Assembly (NCBI RefSeq): GCF_002959915.1
Contig: NZ_PPDE01000003.1
Coordinates: 124,001-188,000, forward strand
DNA: 64,000 bases
Direction of reading: 5' to 3'
Source: Veillonella atypica KON
GTDB taxonomy: Bacteria > Bacillota > Negativicutes > Veillonellales > Veillonellaceae
Both the position numbers and the translations under genes were made by a program. Numbering within the stretch: the stretch's first letter is position 1; each line of letters starts with the position of its first letter. The notes below the pieces were generated by a model that saw only the letters and a program-made list of their open reading frames with translations, did no database searches and was not told the origin of the DNA. Positions 1 to 10,706 of the stretch are shown here, piece by piece.

Positions 1-2
1 CT

Positions 3-1691
3 GTAAATAGTCCTGCAGCGGATTATTTCTTCCGTTGTATTGGCGCTACTAGTCAAGACAGAGGGATTTGTTCTCCTGCGAAACAAGCAGCATTTAAGTC
101 TGTTTATGGAGACACAGTAGCTATCAAACCACAAGAAGCACAACATAGTGATTTGATTATATTATGGAGCCTTAATGCGACGGCTACAGATGTACATATA
201 TTACACGATGTGAATGTAGCAAAACGAAACGGCGCTTTTGTATGGATTATAGATACCCATAAAACATATACTTATGATCAAGGCACACATCATGTGTATG
301 TAAAACCCGGTTCTGATGGTGCATTAGCACTTGGTATGATGCATATCATACATCGGGATGGTCTTGAGGATACTACATTTATTCAAGCATATGTGCAAGG
401 TTATGATGAGCTAGTACGAGATGTATTGCCTACATTTACTCCAGAATATGTTTCCTCTATATGTGGTGTACCGGTTGAAATCATAGAAGAACTAGCTCAT
501 GCCTATGCAAAAGCAAAGGCTCCATTTATCCGTCTCGGTAGTGGTGTATCCCGCTATGGTAATGGAGCAATGAGTTGCCGGTGTATCAATGCACTTCCGG
601 CTGTAGTAGGTGCATGGCAACATTTAGGTGGCGGCTTATTATCTAGTTCTAGTAGTAGCCAATATTTTAATAAATCATTCATGCAACAACCTAATACACC
701 AACGCCATCTAAACGGATGATGCCGATGATATTATTAGGGGATTTGTTGACAAATCCAAAAGCGCTTCTAGAGCATGGATTAGAGGATACTAGTGGCGGG
801 GTGCCCGTTCATAGTCTATATATCTTTTCATCAAATCCAGCTATAACGGCACCAAATCAAAATCTCGTTAGACAAGGTCTTATGAGAGATGATTTATTTA
901 CTGTTGTGCATGAACGCTTCTTTACAGATACATGTGCATATGCAGATATTATCTTACCAGCCACGAGCTCTGCTGAATCCGATGATATTTTTAACTCTTA
1001 CGGACACTATACAATTGCGGCCAGTTACCAAGCTATTCCTCCGGTTGGTGAATCGAAATCTAATTGGCAAGTTATTTCTGAACTTGCTCAGCGTATGGGT
1101 TTAGATGATCCTTTCTTTACCATGACAGAACGAGAACTAATTGAGCATATGGTTCGCAATTCGTCTAAACTTTCACAAGACGAACAAGATGCCATTTTAC
1201 GTGGCGACTTGGTTGAAGTAGCATTGCCAGACAATTATAAGATGGATTTTAAAACGCCGTCAGGCAAAATCGAAATCTTAAATCATCGAGAATCCATTCC
1301 GTTGATTACCTATACAGAACCTTATGGTGATGATGAACCATTCTGGTTGATTATCGGTAATGATATACGTATATTAGATTCTAGTTTTTGTGAACTAGAA
1401 TTTGATGATTCTGAATTGATGAAGCTACGAATGCATCCAGATGATGCTGCATTATATAACATTAATAATGGTGATGCTGTGGAAATTTATAATAATCGAG
1501 GGGCTGTTCGTATTAAAGTATATCTAGATGATACGGTACAACGAGGTACACTTGTGACCCTTGGTGTATGGTGGCAATCTCAGTCCAGTGACGCTAAGGT
1601 AGGAATCAATGTTGTAACTGCATCTAGACCGACTGATGAAGCATGGGGGAGTACATTCTATGACGTACAAGTTAATATTCGTAAGGTGTAA
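3..1691 (+). CDS. Molybdopterin-dependent oxidoreductase, large subunit, 5' end outside window
   Basis: The reading frame is open from base 3, so the gene begins upstream of the window and the TTG at 153 is only an internal codon. About 562 residues are visible. Family signs are the early ATSQDRGICSPA stretch, the PGSDGALALGM motif typical of the DMSO reductase superfamily, a CAYADIILPATSSAESDD segment, and a C-terminal MopB-type domain (about the last 120 residues) with LRMHPDDAALYNINNGDAVEI. Such proteins bind bis-MGD and catalyse redox reactions on small substrates. The N-terminal Fe-S motif would lie outside the window, and the substrate cannot be told. The next gene has its own promoter. 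Confidence 0.85.
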   Translation, partial: VNSPAADYFFRCIGATSQDRGICSPAKQAAFKSVYGDTVAIKPQEAQHSDLIILWSLNATATDVHILHDVNVAKRNGAFVWIIDTHKTYTYDQGTHHVYVKPGSDGALALGMMHIIHRDGLEDTTFIQAYVQGYDELVRDVLPTFTPEYVSSICGVPVEIIEELAHAYAKAKAPFIRLGSGVSRYGNGAMSCRCINALPAVVGAWQHLGGGLLSSSSSSQYFNKSFMQQPNTPTPSKRMMPMILLGDLLTNPKALLEHGLEDTSGGVPVHSLYIFSSNPAITAPNQNLVRQGLMRDDLFTVVHERFFTDTCAYADIILPATSSAESDDIFNSYGHYTIAASYQAIPPVGESKSNWQVISELAQRMGLDDPFFTMTERELIEHMVRNSSKLSQDEQDAILRGDLVEVALPDNYKMDFKTPSGKIEILNHRESIPLITYTEPYGDDEPFWLIIGNDIRILDSSFCELEFDDSELMKLRMHPDDAALYNINNGDAVEIYNNRGAVRIKVYLDDTVQRGTLVTLGVWWQSQSSDAKVGINVVTASRPTDEAWGSTFYDVQVNIRKV

Positions 1692-1720
1692 TGAAAGTTC
1701 GATATAATTCGATTTTGCTG

Positions 1721-1749
1721 TTGAATCAGATTACCATATCATATATAAT
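1721..1749 (+). promoter_or_regulatory. Promoter of brnQ
   Basis: TTGAAT (1721-1726), a 17-base spacer and TATAAT (1744-1749), about 40 bases before the brnQ start. Inverted 8-base arms TATCATAT (1737-1744) and ATATGATA (1758-1765) overlap the -10 box and could be an operator; this is inference. Confidence 0.6.
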
Positions 1750-1790
1750 GTTATCTAATATGATAGTGTAGTACGAAGGGAGATAACCTT

Positions 1791-3125
1791 ATGGATGGAA
1801 AAGAAAATCTATCACTGCGCGCCTATTTAGCTATAGGCATGATGTTATTCGCCCTATTCTTTGGTGCGGGAAATCTTATTTTCCCGGCCGCATTAGGTCA
1901 ACACGCAGGGTCTAATGTAGGATGGGCATTAGCTGGTTTTGTATTAACTGGCGTAGGATTACCGTTACTTGGCGTTATGGCCATGGGCTATTCCGGATGT
2001 AAAGACGTTGAGGAACTAGCAGGTCGTGCGCATCCTATATATGGTCTTATTTATACAGTGGCCTTATATTTAAGTATTGGTCCTATGTTTGCGACACCAA
2101 GAACGGGTACCGTTGCGTATGAAATTGCGATCAAGCCATTTTTACAAGGCATGACTTTGGATATGCAACCACTGTTCCTTGCTATATTTTTTGGCGTTTC
2201 TTTGTGGCTATCGATTAGTCCTCAAAAGCTTGTTAATCGTATTGGCAATATTTTGACACCTGCATTATTGCTTGTTATTTTATTATTGATTATCAAATCT
2301 TTTGTTACACCGATTGGGGCATATGCGGTGCCTCAACCAGCTTACGCGACTAATGGTACAGCCGTATTGCAAGGCTTCCTCGATGGCTATAATACAATGG
2401 ATGCATTGGCTTCTGTGGTGTTTGCTATTCTCGTCATCGATTTTGTACGTCTTACAGGTGCTACATCTCGCGATATTATTACGAAAACTGTGATGGAGGT
2501 TGGTGCTATTGCGGTAGCATTACTCGGCATTGTGTATATATTCATTGCGAATATCGGCGCTACAAGCGTAGAGCGATTTGGTTTGTTTGATACAGGTGCA
2601 CCGGTGTTAACAGCTAGTGCGGACTTCCTCTTTGGGGGAACTGGTCAAATTATTTTGGCTATCATCGTTCTATTAGCTTGCTTGAGTACAAGTATTGGTC
2701 TTATTACTTCTTGTAGTACATATTTCCACAAACTATATAGCAAAATTAGCTATAAAATGTATGTTGTCATATTCTCTGTGGCTGCATTTGCACTTGGGCT
2801 GTTCGGATTGAAAACAATCATTAATGCAGCTATTCCAGTGTTGATGTTATTGTATCCGTTGACGATTGTTATTATCTTGTTAGCCTTAAGTGATACTATT
2901 TTTGGCGGTCGTCGTTGCGTATATGGTTGGACTATTGGATTGACCATGATTTCTGCCTTAATGAGCGGTCTTGAAACTGCTGGTTGGGCACCTGATGCCA
3001 TCGAAGGTTTGTTTACCCAATATATTCCGTTCCAAGGTATTGGTATGGGCTGGGTAAGTTTTGCAATCCTTGGCTTTATCATAGGTCTTATTCATAAAGG
3101 CTTGGTTTCAGATACAACTAAATAA
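1791..3125 (+). CDS. brnQ: Branched-chain amino acid carrier, BrnQ/LIVCS family
   Basis: A 444-residue polytopic membrane protein of the usual family length. The hallmark FFGAGNLIFPAALGQ lies near residue 22, followed by about twelve hydrophobic segments. The family imports leucine, isoleucine and valine with Na+ (or H+) at the inner membrane. The ATG follows a GGGAG ribosome site (AAGGGAGATAACCTT). The gene stands alone, with its own promoter and a long hairpin behind it. Substrate preference within the branched-chain group is not visible. Confidence 0.92.
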   Translation: MDGKENLSLRAYLAIGMMLFALFFGAGNLIFPAALGQHAGSNVGWALAGFVLTGVGLPLLGVMAMGYSGCKDVEELAGRAHPIYGLIYTVALYLSIGPMFATPRTGTVAYEIAIKPFLQGMTLDMQPLFLAIFFGVSLWLSISPQKLVNRIGNILTPALLLVILLLIIKSFVTPIGAYAVPQPAYATNGTAVLQGFLDGYNTMDALASVVFAILVIDFVRLTGATSRDIITKTVMEVGAIAVALLGIVYIFIANIGATSVERFGLFDTGAPVLTASADFLFGGTGQIILAIIVLLACLSTSIGLITSCSTYFHKLYSKISYKMYVVIFSVAAFALGLFGLKTIINAAIPVLMLLYPLTIVIILLALSDTIFGGRRCVYGWTIGLTMISALMSGLETAGWAPDAIEGLFTQYIPFQGIGMGWVSFAILGFIIGLIHKGLVSDTTK

Positions 3126-3137
3126 ATGTAGAATGTT

Positions 3138-3224
3138 ACTCGCATTCTCCTTTTATACTCTATTGGCGCAGTCCTTCTTAGAAGGATTACAGTAAAAGAA
3201 AAGGGGGATGCGAGTGTTTTGTTT
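3138..3224 (+). terminator. Long hairpin downstream of brnQ
   Basis: Arms 3138-3154 and 3199-3215 pair over 17 positions (ACTCGCAT... with ...ATGCGAGT) including two G-U pairs, followed by GTTTTGTTT. A second short hairpin (AGTCCTT/AAGGATT) sits in the 44-base interior. This is far larger than a usual terminator and may be a terminator or a small structured RNA. Confidence 0.5.
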
Positions 3225-3313
3225 ATAGTGATAAAAATCTTTTTTCAAATAGTATTTCCTAGTATAATGTTTAATAAGAAATGAAAGATCGTTTTTAGTA
3301 AGCCGAGGTAGTT

Positions 3314-3553
3314 ATGAACGAAATCGTAAAAGGTGGTTTGTATCGTCATTTTAAAGGTATGTATTATTACGTGATAGATGTGGCTACACATTCTGAAACG
3401 GGTGAAAAATTGGTGGTATATCAAAAATTATATGATGACCGCGATTTGTATGTACGTCCCTTAGACATGTTTTGTAGCGATGTAGATCGAGATAAATATC
3501 CTGATGTGAAACAACAAAAACGCTTTCAATTAATGAGTGGACGAGATGAATAG
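3314..3553 (+). CDS. DUF1653 domain protein
   Basis: A 79-residue protein covering the DUF1653 domain: GGLYRHFKG at the start, a central YQKLYDD, and the RPLDMF segment near residue 55. The family is a small beta-rich domain of unknown function found widely in bacteria. ATG at 3314 follows AGCCGAGGTAGTT, a modest ribosome site. A TATAAT at 3263-3268 may be its -10 box, without a convincing -35. It ends about 70 bases before the HAD gene and may be co-transcribed with it. Confidence 0.8.
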   Translation: MNEIVKGGLYRHFKGMYYYVIDVATHSETGEKLVVYQKLYDDRDLYVRPLDMFCSDVDRDKYPDVKQQKRFQLMSGRDE

Positions 3554-3622
3554 TGTTTACCGGACTAGGTAGAGTTAATAGTTTGTATATGAACTCGTAT
3601 ATAGCGACAGATAGGAGGACTT

Positions 3623-4399
3623 GTGGAACAAATATTTTTCTTTTTTGATATTGATAACACATTGGCTGTATGGCCTGAAGGAAAAATTCCCAATAGTGCT
3701 CAGTATTGTATAGATGAATTGCAACGGCGTGGCCATTTAGTATCGATTGCAACAGGTAGAATACAAGTTGATGCTATGCGTTTTGCCGAGCAAGCTAGAA
3801 TTACAAATGTAGTTGCTGATGGAGGTCATAGTATAACCATTGATGGGAAATTGGTATCTATGATTGGCATGAATCGAGATATGTGTATTCAATATTTAGA
3901 ATATCTTGAGTCAAAGCATATTCCATGGGCTGTAACAGACCGCAATAAATTGGGGCGCATTACACCGTATAAAGAAATATTAGAATGGCATCCTGATTGG
4001 GACGTGTTTAAAACCATAGTGGATCCAGAGTTCGACTTTCACAGTGTAGAAGATTTCTATAAAATCTATGTATTTTTCAAAGATGGAGAAGAAGAGGAAA
4101 AAGATATCGAGCATATGACGCATAAGCTTATTCGCTATGGCGATGGGTGCGTTTTATATGAACCTATGGAAAAAGCATTGGGGATTCGCAATATGATTGG
4201 ACATTTCAATATGAAGCCAAATCAAGTTGTCGTTTTTGGTGATGGCTATAATGATTTGTCTATGTTTAGACCGGAGTGGTTAAACATTGCCATGGGAAAT
4301 GCTCGTCCGGAGCTTAAATTAGAGGCCGATTATGTTACAACTGACTGTGATAAGGATGGTATTTACAATGCATGTAAGCATTTCGGATGGATTGATTAA
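3623..4399 (+). CDS. HAD-superfamily phosphatase, Cof-like (subfamily IIB)
   Basis: A 258-residue hydrolase starting with GTG directly after AGGAGG. The four HAD motifs are visible: the nucleophile FDIDNT (Asp9 and Asp11), SIATGR near residue 45, a lysine in MEKALGIRN, and VVFGDGYNDLSMF near residue 204. The Cof-type cap lies between motifs II and III. Members dephosphorylate sugar phosphates, pyridoxal phosphate or other small metabolites; the substrate is unknown here. A clear terminator follows at 4485. Confidence 0.85.
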   Translation: MEQIFFFFDIDNTLAVWPEGKIPNSAQYCIDELQRRGHLVSIATGRIQVDAMRFAEQARITNVVADGGHSITIDGKLVSMIGMNRDMCIQYLEYLESKHIPWAVTDRNKLGRITPYKEILEWHPDWDVFKTIVDPEFDFHSVEDFYKIYVFFKDGEEEEKDIEHMTHKLIRYGDGCVLYEPMEKALGIRNMIGHFNMKPNQVVVFGDGYNDLSMFRPEWLNIAMGNARPELKLEADYVTTDCDKDGIYNACKHFGWID

Positions 4400-4484
4400 T
4401 CGTTGGCATAAGACCTTTTAGATTATAAATTTTTATAGAATTTTAAAGAAATTCATAGTGAAAACATGATATACTAATAAAGAG

Positions 4485-4508
4485 CCGCTCATGGGTTGAG
4501 CGGTTTTT
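4485..4508 (+). terminator. Rho-independent terminator after HAD gene
   Basis: CCGCTCA and TGAGCGG form a 7-bp stem with a five-base loop, followed by five T. Confidence 0.8.
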
Positions 4509-4556
4509 CTATGTATATATAATTTGGGGAAATTCTATATTTTGTGAGGGATTATC

Positions 4557-5195
4557 ATGAATGTTAAAAGAATATTAGGTTGTGCTCTATTGGGGGGCAT
4601 GATGGTAGTAACCGCAGCGTGTGGCAATAATAGTGCAGATAAAACGATTACACCTGTTGCACAAGCTGAAACGGTTAATAAGATGCCTAATTTTACAAAT
4701 GCTCCAATTGCAGATGAATATGCTGTTTTTGATACAAATTATGGACAAATTAAAATTCGTTTGTATGGCTCTAAAGCGCCTATTACCGTTAAAAACTTTG
4801 ACTACCTTGTAAAAAAAGGCTTTTATAATGGCGTTACGTTCCATCGTGTTATCGATGGATTTATGATTCAAGGTGGCGACCCAACAGGGACAGGTGCAGG
4901 TGGCCCTGGTTATGAGATTCCAGATGAATTTTCTAATGACCTTCATTTTAATAAAATGGGGATTCTTGCCATGGCAAATCGTGGGCCGAATACAGGTGGT
5001 TCGCAGTTCTTTATTACCTTGGGACCTACGCCGCATCTCGATAATAAACACACCATTTTTGGTATAGTTGTACAAGGTATGGATGTGGTCGAAAAGATTG
5101 GTAAGGTAAAAACAGATAAAAATGATAAGCCTGTTGATCCTGTGACCATTAATTCGATTACTATTGAACCGATTAAGGATGACGCTAGTAAATAA
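4557..5195 (+). CDS. Cyclophilin-type peptidyl-prolyl isomerase, lipoprotein
   Basis: A 212-residue protein with a lipoprotein signal ending in VTAAC (Cys22), so it should be lipid-anchored on the periplasmic side. The cyclophilin domain spans about residues 55-205, with [30 protein letters not shown] and [10 protein letters not shown], which contain the usual catalytic and proline-binding residues (Arg, Phe, Gln, Phe, His). It catalyses cis-trans isomerisation of prolyl bonds during folding of exported proteins. The GIY-YIG gene starts two bases after its stop, implying co-transcription. Confidence 0.93.
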   Translation: MNVKRILGCALLGGMMVVTAACGNNSADKTITPVAQAETVNKMPNFTNAPIADEYAVFDTNYGQIKIRLYGSKAPITVKNFDYLVKKGFYNGVTFHRVIDGFMIQGGDPTGTGAGGPGYEIPDEFSNDLHFNKMGILAMANRGPNTGGSQFFITLGPTPHLDNKHTIFGIVVQGMDVVEKIGKVKTDKNDKPVDPVTINSITIEPIKDDASK

Positions 5196-5196
5196 G

Positions 5197-5493
5197 ATGG
5201 ATCAGGAACAATTTTTTACGTATATTGTGCGATGTGCTGATGAAAGCTTGTATTGTGGTTGGACAACGGATATAAAAAAACGCTTAGATGCTCATAATGG
5301 TGTGATAAAAGGCGGGGCTAAGTATACAAAATGTCGTAGACCGGTGTATTTGGTTTATCATGAAAGCTTTCAAAGTAAACAAGAAGCACAGTCGCGAGAA
5401 TATGCTATTAAACGACTCAATAGGATACAAAAATTACAGCTTATTGCGTCAGGTGAGAATAGAGAAATTGAACGTATAAATCTATTGAAATAG
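5197..5493 (+). CDS. GIY-YIG nuclease superfamily protein (YhbQ/UPF0213 type)
   Basis: 98 residues from the ATG at 5197, one base after the preceding stop codon; an upstream in-frame TTG at 5164 lies inside the previous gene and is unlikely. The domain shows FFTYIVRC as the first GIY-YIG strand, ESLYCGWTTD as the second, then KRLDAHN and GAKYTKCRRPV, as in stand-alone URI/YhbQ-like proteins of about 90-100 residues. The family is a nuclease fold; a cellular role is not established. Confidence 0.88.
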   Translation: MDQEQFFTYIVRCADESLYCGWTTDIKKRLDAHNGVIKGGAKYTKCRRPVYLVYHESFQSKQEAQSREYAIKRLNRIQKLQLIASGENREIERINLLK

Positions 5494-5506
5494 AGTGTAC
5501 AAAACA

Positions 5507-5535
5507 TTCAAAACGACCCTTGTTTGTGCTATAAT
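5507..5535 (+). promoter_or_regulatory. Promoter of the DUF1934-argS-pyrG operon
   Basis: TTCAAA (5507-5512), a 17-base spacer and TATAAT (5530-5535), 35 bases before the first gene. Confidence 0.55.
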
Positions 5536-5569
5536 ATATTGATATGTTATGACCATGGAGGAGAAAAAC

Positions 5570-6028
5570 ATGAAGCGGGTTCTAGTATCCGTAAAAAGTG
5601 TACAACGAGACATAGATGGGCAGGATACCGTGGTGGAATTAATTTCTCCAGGTACTTCACATGAAAAGAACGGAGTCCAATATATTCGCTATGAAGAATC
5701 GAGCGTAACAGGTCTTGAAGGGGTTAAGACGACCATCAAGATTTACGAAGATTCCATTGTTCTTTTGCGTACTGGTGCTGTGAATATGCGACATCAATAC
5801 ATTCGCGGTGAGGAACGTCAGTCCACATATGAAACGCCATTAGGCGATCTTCACATGGCCGTAAAAACACATGAATTAACAGTAGACTTTCACAATGGAA
5901 CGGGTCGTGTTCATCTCGGATATGATATTTCCATAGAAGGTGAATGGCAATTTTATAATCAGTTAGATATAGACGTGCGGGAGGATACAGAGCATGGACA
6001 TGAAGGAAATCCTGAAATCGGGGATTGA
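5570..6028 (+). CDS. DUF1934 beta-barrel protein (YwiB-like)
   Basis: 152 residues from the ATG at 5570, chosen because the GGAGG at about 5557 is correctly spaced; an earlier ATG at 5549 would place that site inside the gene. The sequence begins MKRVLVSVKSVQRD and matches the lipocalin-like DUF1934 family, which is often next to argS in Firmicutes (as ywiB in Bacillus). Its end overlaps argS by 35 bases, so translation is probably coupled. Function unknown. Confidence 0.8.
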   Translation: MKRVLVSVKSVQRDIDGQDTVVELISPGTSHEKNGVQYIRYEESSVTGLEGVKTTIKIYEDSIVLLRTGAVNMRHQYIRGEERQSTYETPLGDLHMAVKTHELTVDFHNGTGRVHLGYDISIEGEWQFYNQLDIDVREDTEHGHEGNPEIGD

Positions 6029-7727
6029 ACAGGCATTACAAGAAACGATTAATAGTGGTGGTTTGCCAGCTGGGGAATATCCAGAAATCGTTCTAGAAGT
6101 GCCACCTCAAAAGGAATTCGGCGATTTTTCTACGAACATTGCTATGCAATCCGCTCGTGTGGCTCGTCAAAACCCTCGTGCTATTGCAGAGGCTTTGATT
6201 AGTCATATGGATTTTGATTGGCTTGAACGTGCTGAAGTAGCTGGTGCAGGTTTTATCAACTTCTTCTTAAAATCCGATATGGTGTATGATACCTTGAAAG
6301 CTATCTTGAATGCTGGTGATCAATACGGTGTGCAACCATTGCGTGCACGCGATACGATTCAAGTAGAGTACGTAAGTGCGAACCCAACAGGTCCGTTACA
6401 TGTCGGTCATGGTCGTGGTGCTGCGTATGGTAGTGCACTTGTAAACTTGTTACGTGCAGCAGGTTATAATGTACAATCCGAGTACTACATCAATGATGCA
6501 GGTAACCAAATCGATAATATGGCTATCTCCATTGAGTACCGTTTCCAAGAATTGCAAGGCGCTACATTGGTATTCCCACCTAAGCGCAACGAAGATGGTT
6601 CCATGCCTGAATTCGATATTCCAGAAGGGGCTCTCGTATTCCCTGAAAATGGCTACCGTGGTCCTGATATTATCGAGACTGCAAAAGCTATTGCAGAACG
6701 CGAAGGCTTCGATACATTAAATGCTATGAACGAAGTTGATCGTGTAGCATTGTTTAAAGAAGAGGGCTTAAAAGAAAAATTAGCTCGCTTAGAGGAAACA
6801 TTAAGCAATTTCCGTGTTACTTTCGATAATTGGTTCTCTGAACGTACGGTTCATGAAACTGATGAAATTCATCACTCCGTAGAGGCTTTGAAAGCTCTTG
6901 GCAAGGTGTATGAAAAGAATGGCGCTTTGTGGTTGAAATCCACTGATTATGGCGATGATAAAGACCGCGTAGTCATCCGTGACAATGGTGTGCCTACATA
7001 TTTGGCAGCAGATATTGCATACCATCGCAATAAATATGATCGTGGCTTTAAAGAAATGATCGACATTTGGGGCGCTGACCATCATGGTTATGTGTGTCGT
7101 GTAAAAGCGGCTATGGCAGCCTTTGGTTATGACCCAGATAAATTGACTGTATTGTTGTTACAAATGGTAGCGTTATTCCGCGATGGACAACTCGTTAAAT
7201 TATCTAAGCGTAGCGGCGATAGCGTTACATTAGATGAATTGATTGAAGAGGTTGGCGTAGATGCATCTCGTTACTTCTTCTTGATGCGTTCGCTAGATAG
7301 TCAACTTGATTTCGATATTAACTTGGCAAAATCTCGTAGCAATGATAATCCTGTGTATTATATCCAATATGCTCATGCCCGTATTCACAGTATTTATAAC
7401 CAAGTGCGTGAAGCAGGCATTGCATTTGGTGATTATAGTGAAACTGATTTCACAACGCTTACAAGTGAAATGGAATTAGAATTAATTAAAAAATTAGCTG
7501 AATATCCAGAAGAGGTTGTTCAATCTGCCGAACATCGTGCACCTCATCGTATTGCTCGTTACTTATACGATTTGGCAAGTATGTTCCACTCCTTCTATCG
7601 TCAAGGTCGTATCATTGGCGTAGATCCATCATTGCAACAAGCTCGTCTTGGGTTAATCACAGCGATTGCCCTTGTACTTCGTCAAGGCTTGGGTATTTTA
7701 GGTATTTCCGCTCCGGAAAAAATGTAG
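5994..7727 (+). CDS. argS: Arginyl-tRNA synthetase
   Basis: 577 residues, a normal class I ArgRS. The N-terminal additional domain (to about residue 110) is followed by SANPTGPLHVGHGRGA with the HIGH-type signature HVGH, and the KMSKS equivalent is VKLSKRSGD near residue 400. The C-terminal anticodon-binding DALR domain ends the protein. It charges tRNA-Arg with arginine and ATP. The start lies within the end of the DUF1934 gene and pyrG follows after 15 bases, so the three genes form one operon. Confidence 0.97.
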   Translation: MDMKEILKSGIEQALQETINSGGLPAGEYPEIVLEVPPQKEFGDFSTNIAMQSARVARQNPRAIAEALISHMDFDWLERAEVAGAGFINFFLKSDMVYDTLKAILNAGDQYGVQPLRARDTIQVEYVSANPTGPLHVGHGRGAAYGSALVNLLRAAGYNVQSEYYINDAGNQIDNMAISIEYRFQELQGATLVFPPKRNEDGSMPEFDIPEGALVFPENGYRGPDIIETAKAIAEREGFDTLNAMNEVDRVALFKEEGLKEKLARLEETLSNFRVTFDNWFSERTVHETDEIHHSVEALKALGKVYEKNGALWLKSTDYGDDKDRVVIRDNGVPTYLAADIAYHRNKYDRGFKEMIDIWGADHHGYVCRVKAAMAAFGYDPDKLTVLLLQMVALFRDGQLVKLSKRSGDSVTLDELIEEVGVDASRYFFLMRSLDSQLDFDINLAKSRSNDNPVYYIQYAHARIHSIYNQVREAGIAFGDYSETDFTTLTSEMELELIKKLAEYPEEVVQSAEHRAPHRIARYLYDLASMFHSFYRQGRIIGVDPSLQQARLGLITAIALVLRQGLGILGISAPEKM

Positions 7728-7730
7728 TAG

Positions 7731-9353
<1,623 letters not shown>

Positions 9354-9362
9354 AGAATAGAA

Positions 9363-9575
9363 ATGGGATCCATTTTATCTATTATAGGTATCTTTATATT
9401 AGCTGCACTTAAATTAGAGCAGTTCGTATATGGTAAATCGGGGAAACAACAGTCTACAACTGGACATGTGACGCGGCGTGGTATTGCTAATATAGCAGGA
9501 CTTATTGCTTTTGATCACGCTATAAGTAGTAAGTCCGTTGTGGTACGTAAAAAGAAGGAAGATACTCAGAAATGA
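9363..9575 (+). CDS. Small hypothetical protein with N-terminal hydrophobic segment
   Basis: 70 residues, not recognised. The first 18 residues are hydrophobic (MGSILSIIGIFILAALKL), then a polar, basic tail ending VRKKKEDTQK, so it may be a small inner-membrane protein. It starts 9 bases after pyrG. The terminator stem begins inside its last codons and the stop TGA is at the first bases of the 3' arm. Codon use resembles its neighbours. There is no strong ribosome site. Confidence 0.5.
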   Translation: MGSILSIIGIFILAALKLEQFVYGKSGKQQSTTGHVTRRGIANIAGLIAFDHAISSKSVVVRKKKEDTQK

Positions 9576-9594
9576 GTATCTTCCTTCTTTTTTT
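9551..9594 (+). terminator. Terminator of argS-pyrG operon
   Basis: Perfect 18-bp stem (9551-9568 with 9573-9590), GAAA tetraloop and a run of seven T. It overlaps the 3' end of the 70-residue gene. Confidence 0.92.
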
Positions 9595-9645
9595 GCTGTA
9601 TCGAAAAAACTTGCAAAAATATATCGATAAATTTAAAAATAATGC

Positions 9646-9674
9646 TTGCTATTTTAAATGATTAGTGTTATTAT
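9646..9674 (+). promoter_or_regulatory. Promoter of ahpC
   Basis: TTGCTA (9646-9651), a 17-base spacer and TATTAT (9669-9674), about 85 bases before the start. No clear PerR-type box was seen. Confidence 0.5.
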
Positions 9675-9759
9675 ATAGACAAAGATAGATATAGATTTGA
9701 TGTAGGTACATCAATAGAACATATAGTAATCGTTATTTAGAAATATAAAGGAGGACACA

Positions 9760-10323
9760 ATGTCTATTATTGGTAAGAAGCTCCCTGAATTTACACTTGA
9801 TGCTTTCAAGAAACCTGAATTGGTAAAGGTAAGCACTGCAGACGTTTTAGGTAAATGGTCTGTATTCGTATTCTATCCAGCAGATTTTACATTTGTATGC
9901 CCTACTGAATTAGAAGACGTACAAGAATCTTATGCAGAGTTAAAAGAATTGGGTTGCGAAGTTTATTCCGTATCCACTGATTCTGAATATGTTCATAAAG
10001 CATGGTCTGATGCTTCTCCAAGTATTAATAAAATCGAATACTACATGTTAGCTGATAAGAAACATGAATTAGCTGATTTCTTCGATGTATTCGATCCTGA
10101 ATCTGCTATGGCATACCGCGGTACATTCGTGGTTGACCCAGAAGGTATTATCCGCACAGCGGAAATTCACGATATGGGTATTGGCCGTTCCGCAGAAGAA
10201 CTTGTTCGTAAAGTACAAGCAGCTCAATTCGTAGCTAAACATGGTGACCAAGTGTGCCCTGCACGTTGGAAACCAGGTAAAGATACATTAACACCAGGTC
10301 TTGACCTAGTAGGTAAAATCTAA
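9760..10323 (+). CDS. ahpC: Peroxiredoxin AhpC (typical 2-Cys)
   Basis: 187 residues, the normal AhpC length. The peroxidatic cysteine is Cys47 in DFTFVCPTE, and the resolving cysteine is Cys166 in QVCPARWKPG. It reduces hydrogen peroxide and organic hydroperoxides in the cytoplasm. The usual flavoprotein partner ahpF is not next to it, so its reductant must be encoded elsewhere. A good AAAGGAGG ribosome site precedes the ATG. It is monocistronic, bounded by its own promoter and the terminator at 10471. Confidence 0.95.
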   Translation: MSIIGKKLPEFTLDAFKKPELVKVSTADVLGKWSVFVFYPADFTFVCPTELEDVQESYAELKELGCEVYSVSTDSEYVHKAWSDASPSINKIEYYMLADKKHELADFFDVFDPESAMAYRGTFVVDPEGIIRTAEIHDMGIGRSAEELVRKVQAAQFVAKHGDQVCPARWKPGKDTLTPGLDLVGKI

Positions 10324-10470
10324 GAGTATTAGATATACCAACAACCTCCTCAAATGACAACTCTTGGGCACGGATCGTATCTCCAACGATACCGGTAAGC
10401 CCCATTACATGGTGAAACACTCTCCAATTCACTAATGTAAACCTCATATAACAAACTACAAACTATACGC

Positions 10471-10500
10471 AAAAAGACCAGCCTTTTGGCTGGTCTTTTT
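10471..10500 (+). terminator. Rho-independent terminator after ahpC
   Basis: AAAAAGACCAGCC and GGCTGGTCTTTTT pair with a TTTT loop; the A and T tracts make it potentially bidirectional. Confidence 0.88.
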
Positions 10501-10574
10501 GTCGCAGTGTATCCATTTAGTATAGGTAAATACTGTTATTCGTAAAACCTTTTGACAAAGTAGGAAATAAACTC

Positions 10575-10603
10575 TTGCATTTTTACAGTTAGTATTCTAT
10601 AAT
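10575..10603 (+). promoter_or_regulatory. Promoter of the Rrf2 regulator and probably cysK
   Basis: TTGCAT (10575-10580), exactly 17 bases, TATAAT (10598-10603), leaving a leader of about 95 bases. Confidence 0.7.
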
Positions 10604-10706
10604 GAAATTAATTCCTAGCGATGTACAAGGTTTTATACATTCGCATAGAAGGTATATAAAATGTTTGTTCAAGGGACGCTAGCTTTTAAAAAGGAAGGCA
10701 ATATAC

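Larger units (their letters stand above)
10324..10706 (+). other. Intergenic region between ahpC and the Rrf2 regulator
   Basis: 383 bases holding a terminator (10471-10500) and a promoter (10575-10603). Between ahpC and the terminator about 120 bases resemble coding sequence on the minus strand, but no family was recognised and I do not call a gene. After the promoter, CTAGCG (about 10614) and CGCTAG (about 10677) could pair in the leader. Confidence 0.5.

Noticed and set aside
153-155. TTG at 153 as the start of the molybdopterin oxidoreductase
   Set aside because: The frame is open to base 3 with conserved family sequence upstream, so the gene is cut by the window edge.
3384-3752. 122-codon minus-strand frame across the DUF1653 and HAD genes
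   Set aside because: Antisense shadow of two well-supported genes, no ribosome site.
10235-10447. Minus-strand frame of 70 codons overlapping the ahpC end
   Set aside because: No ribosome site, partly antisense to ahpC, and no family recognised; the intergenic part looks faintly coding but not enough to call.
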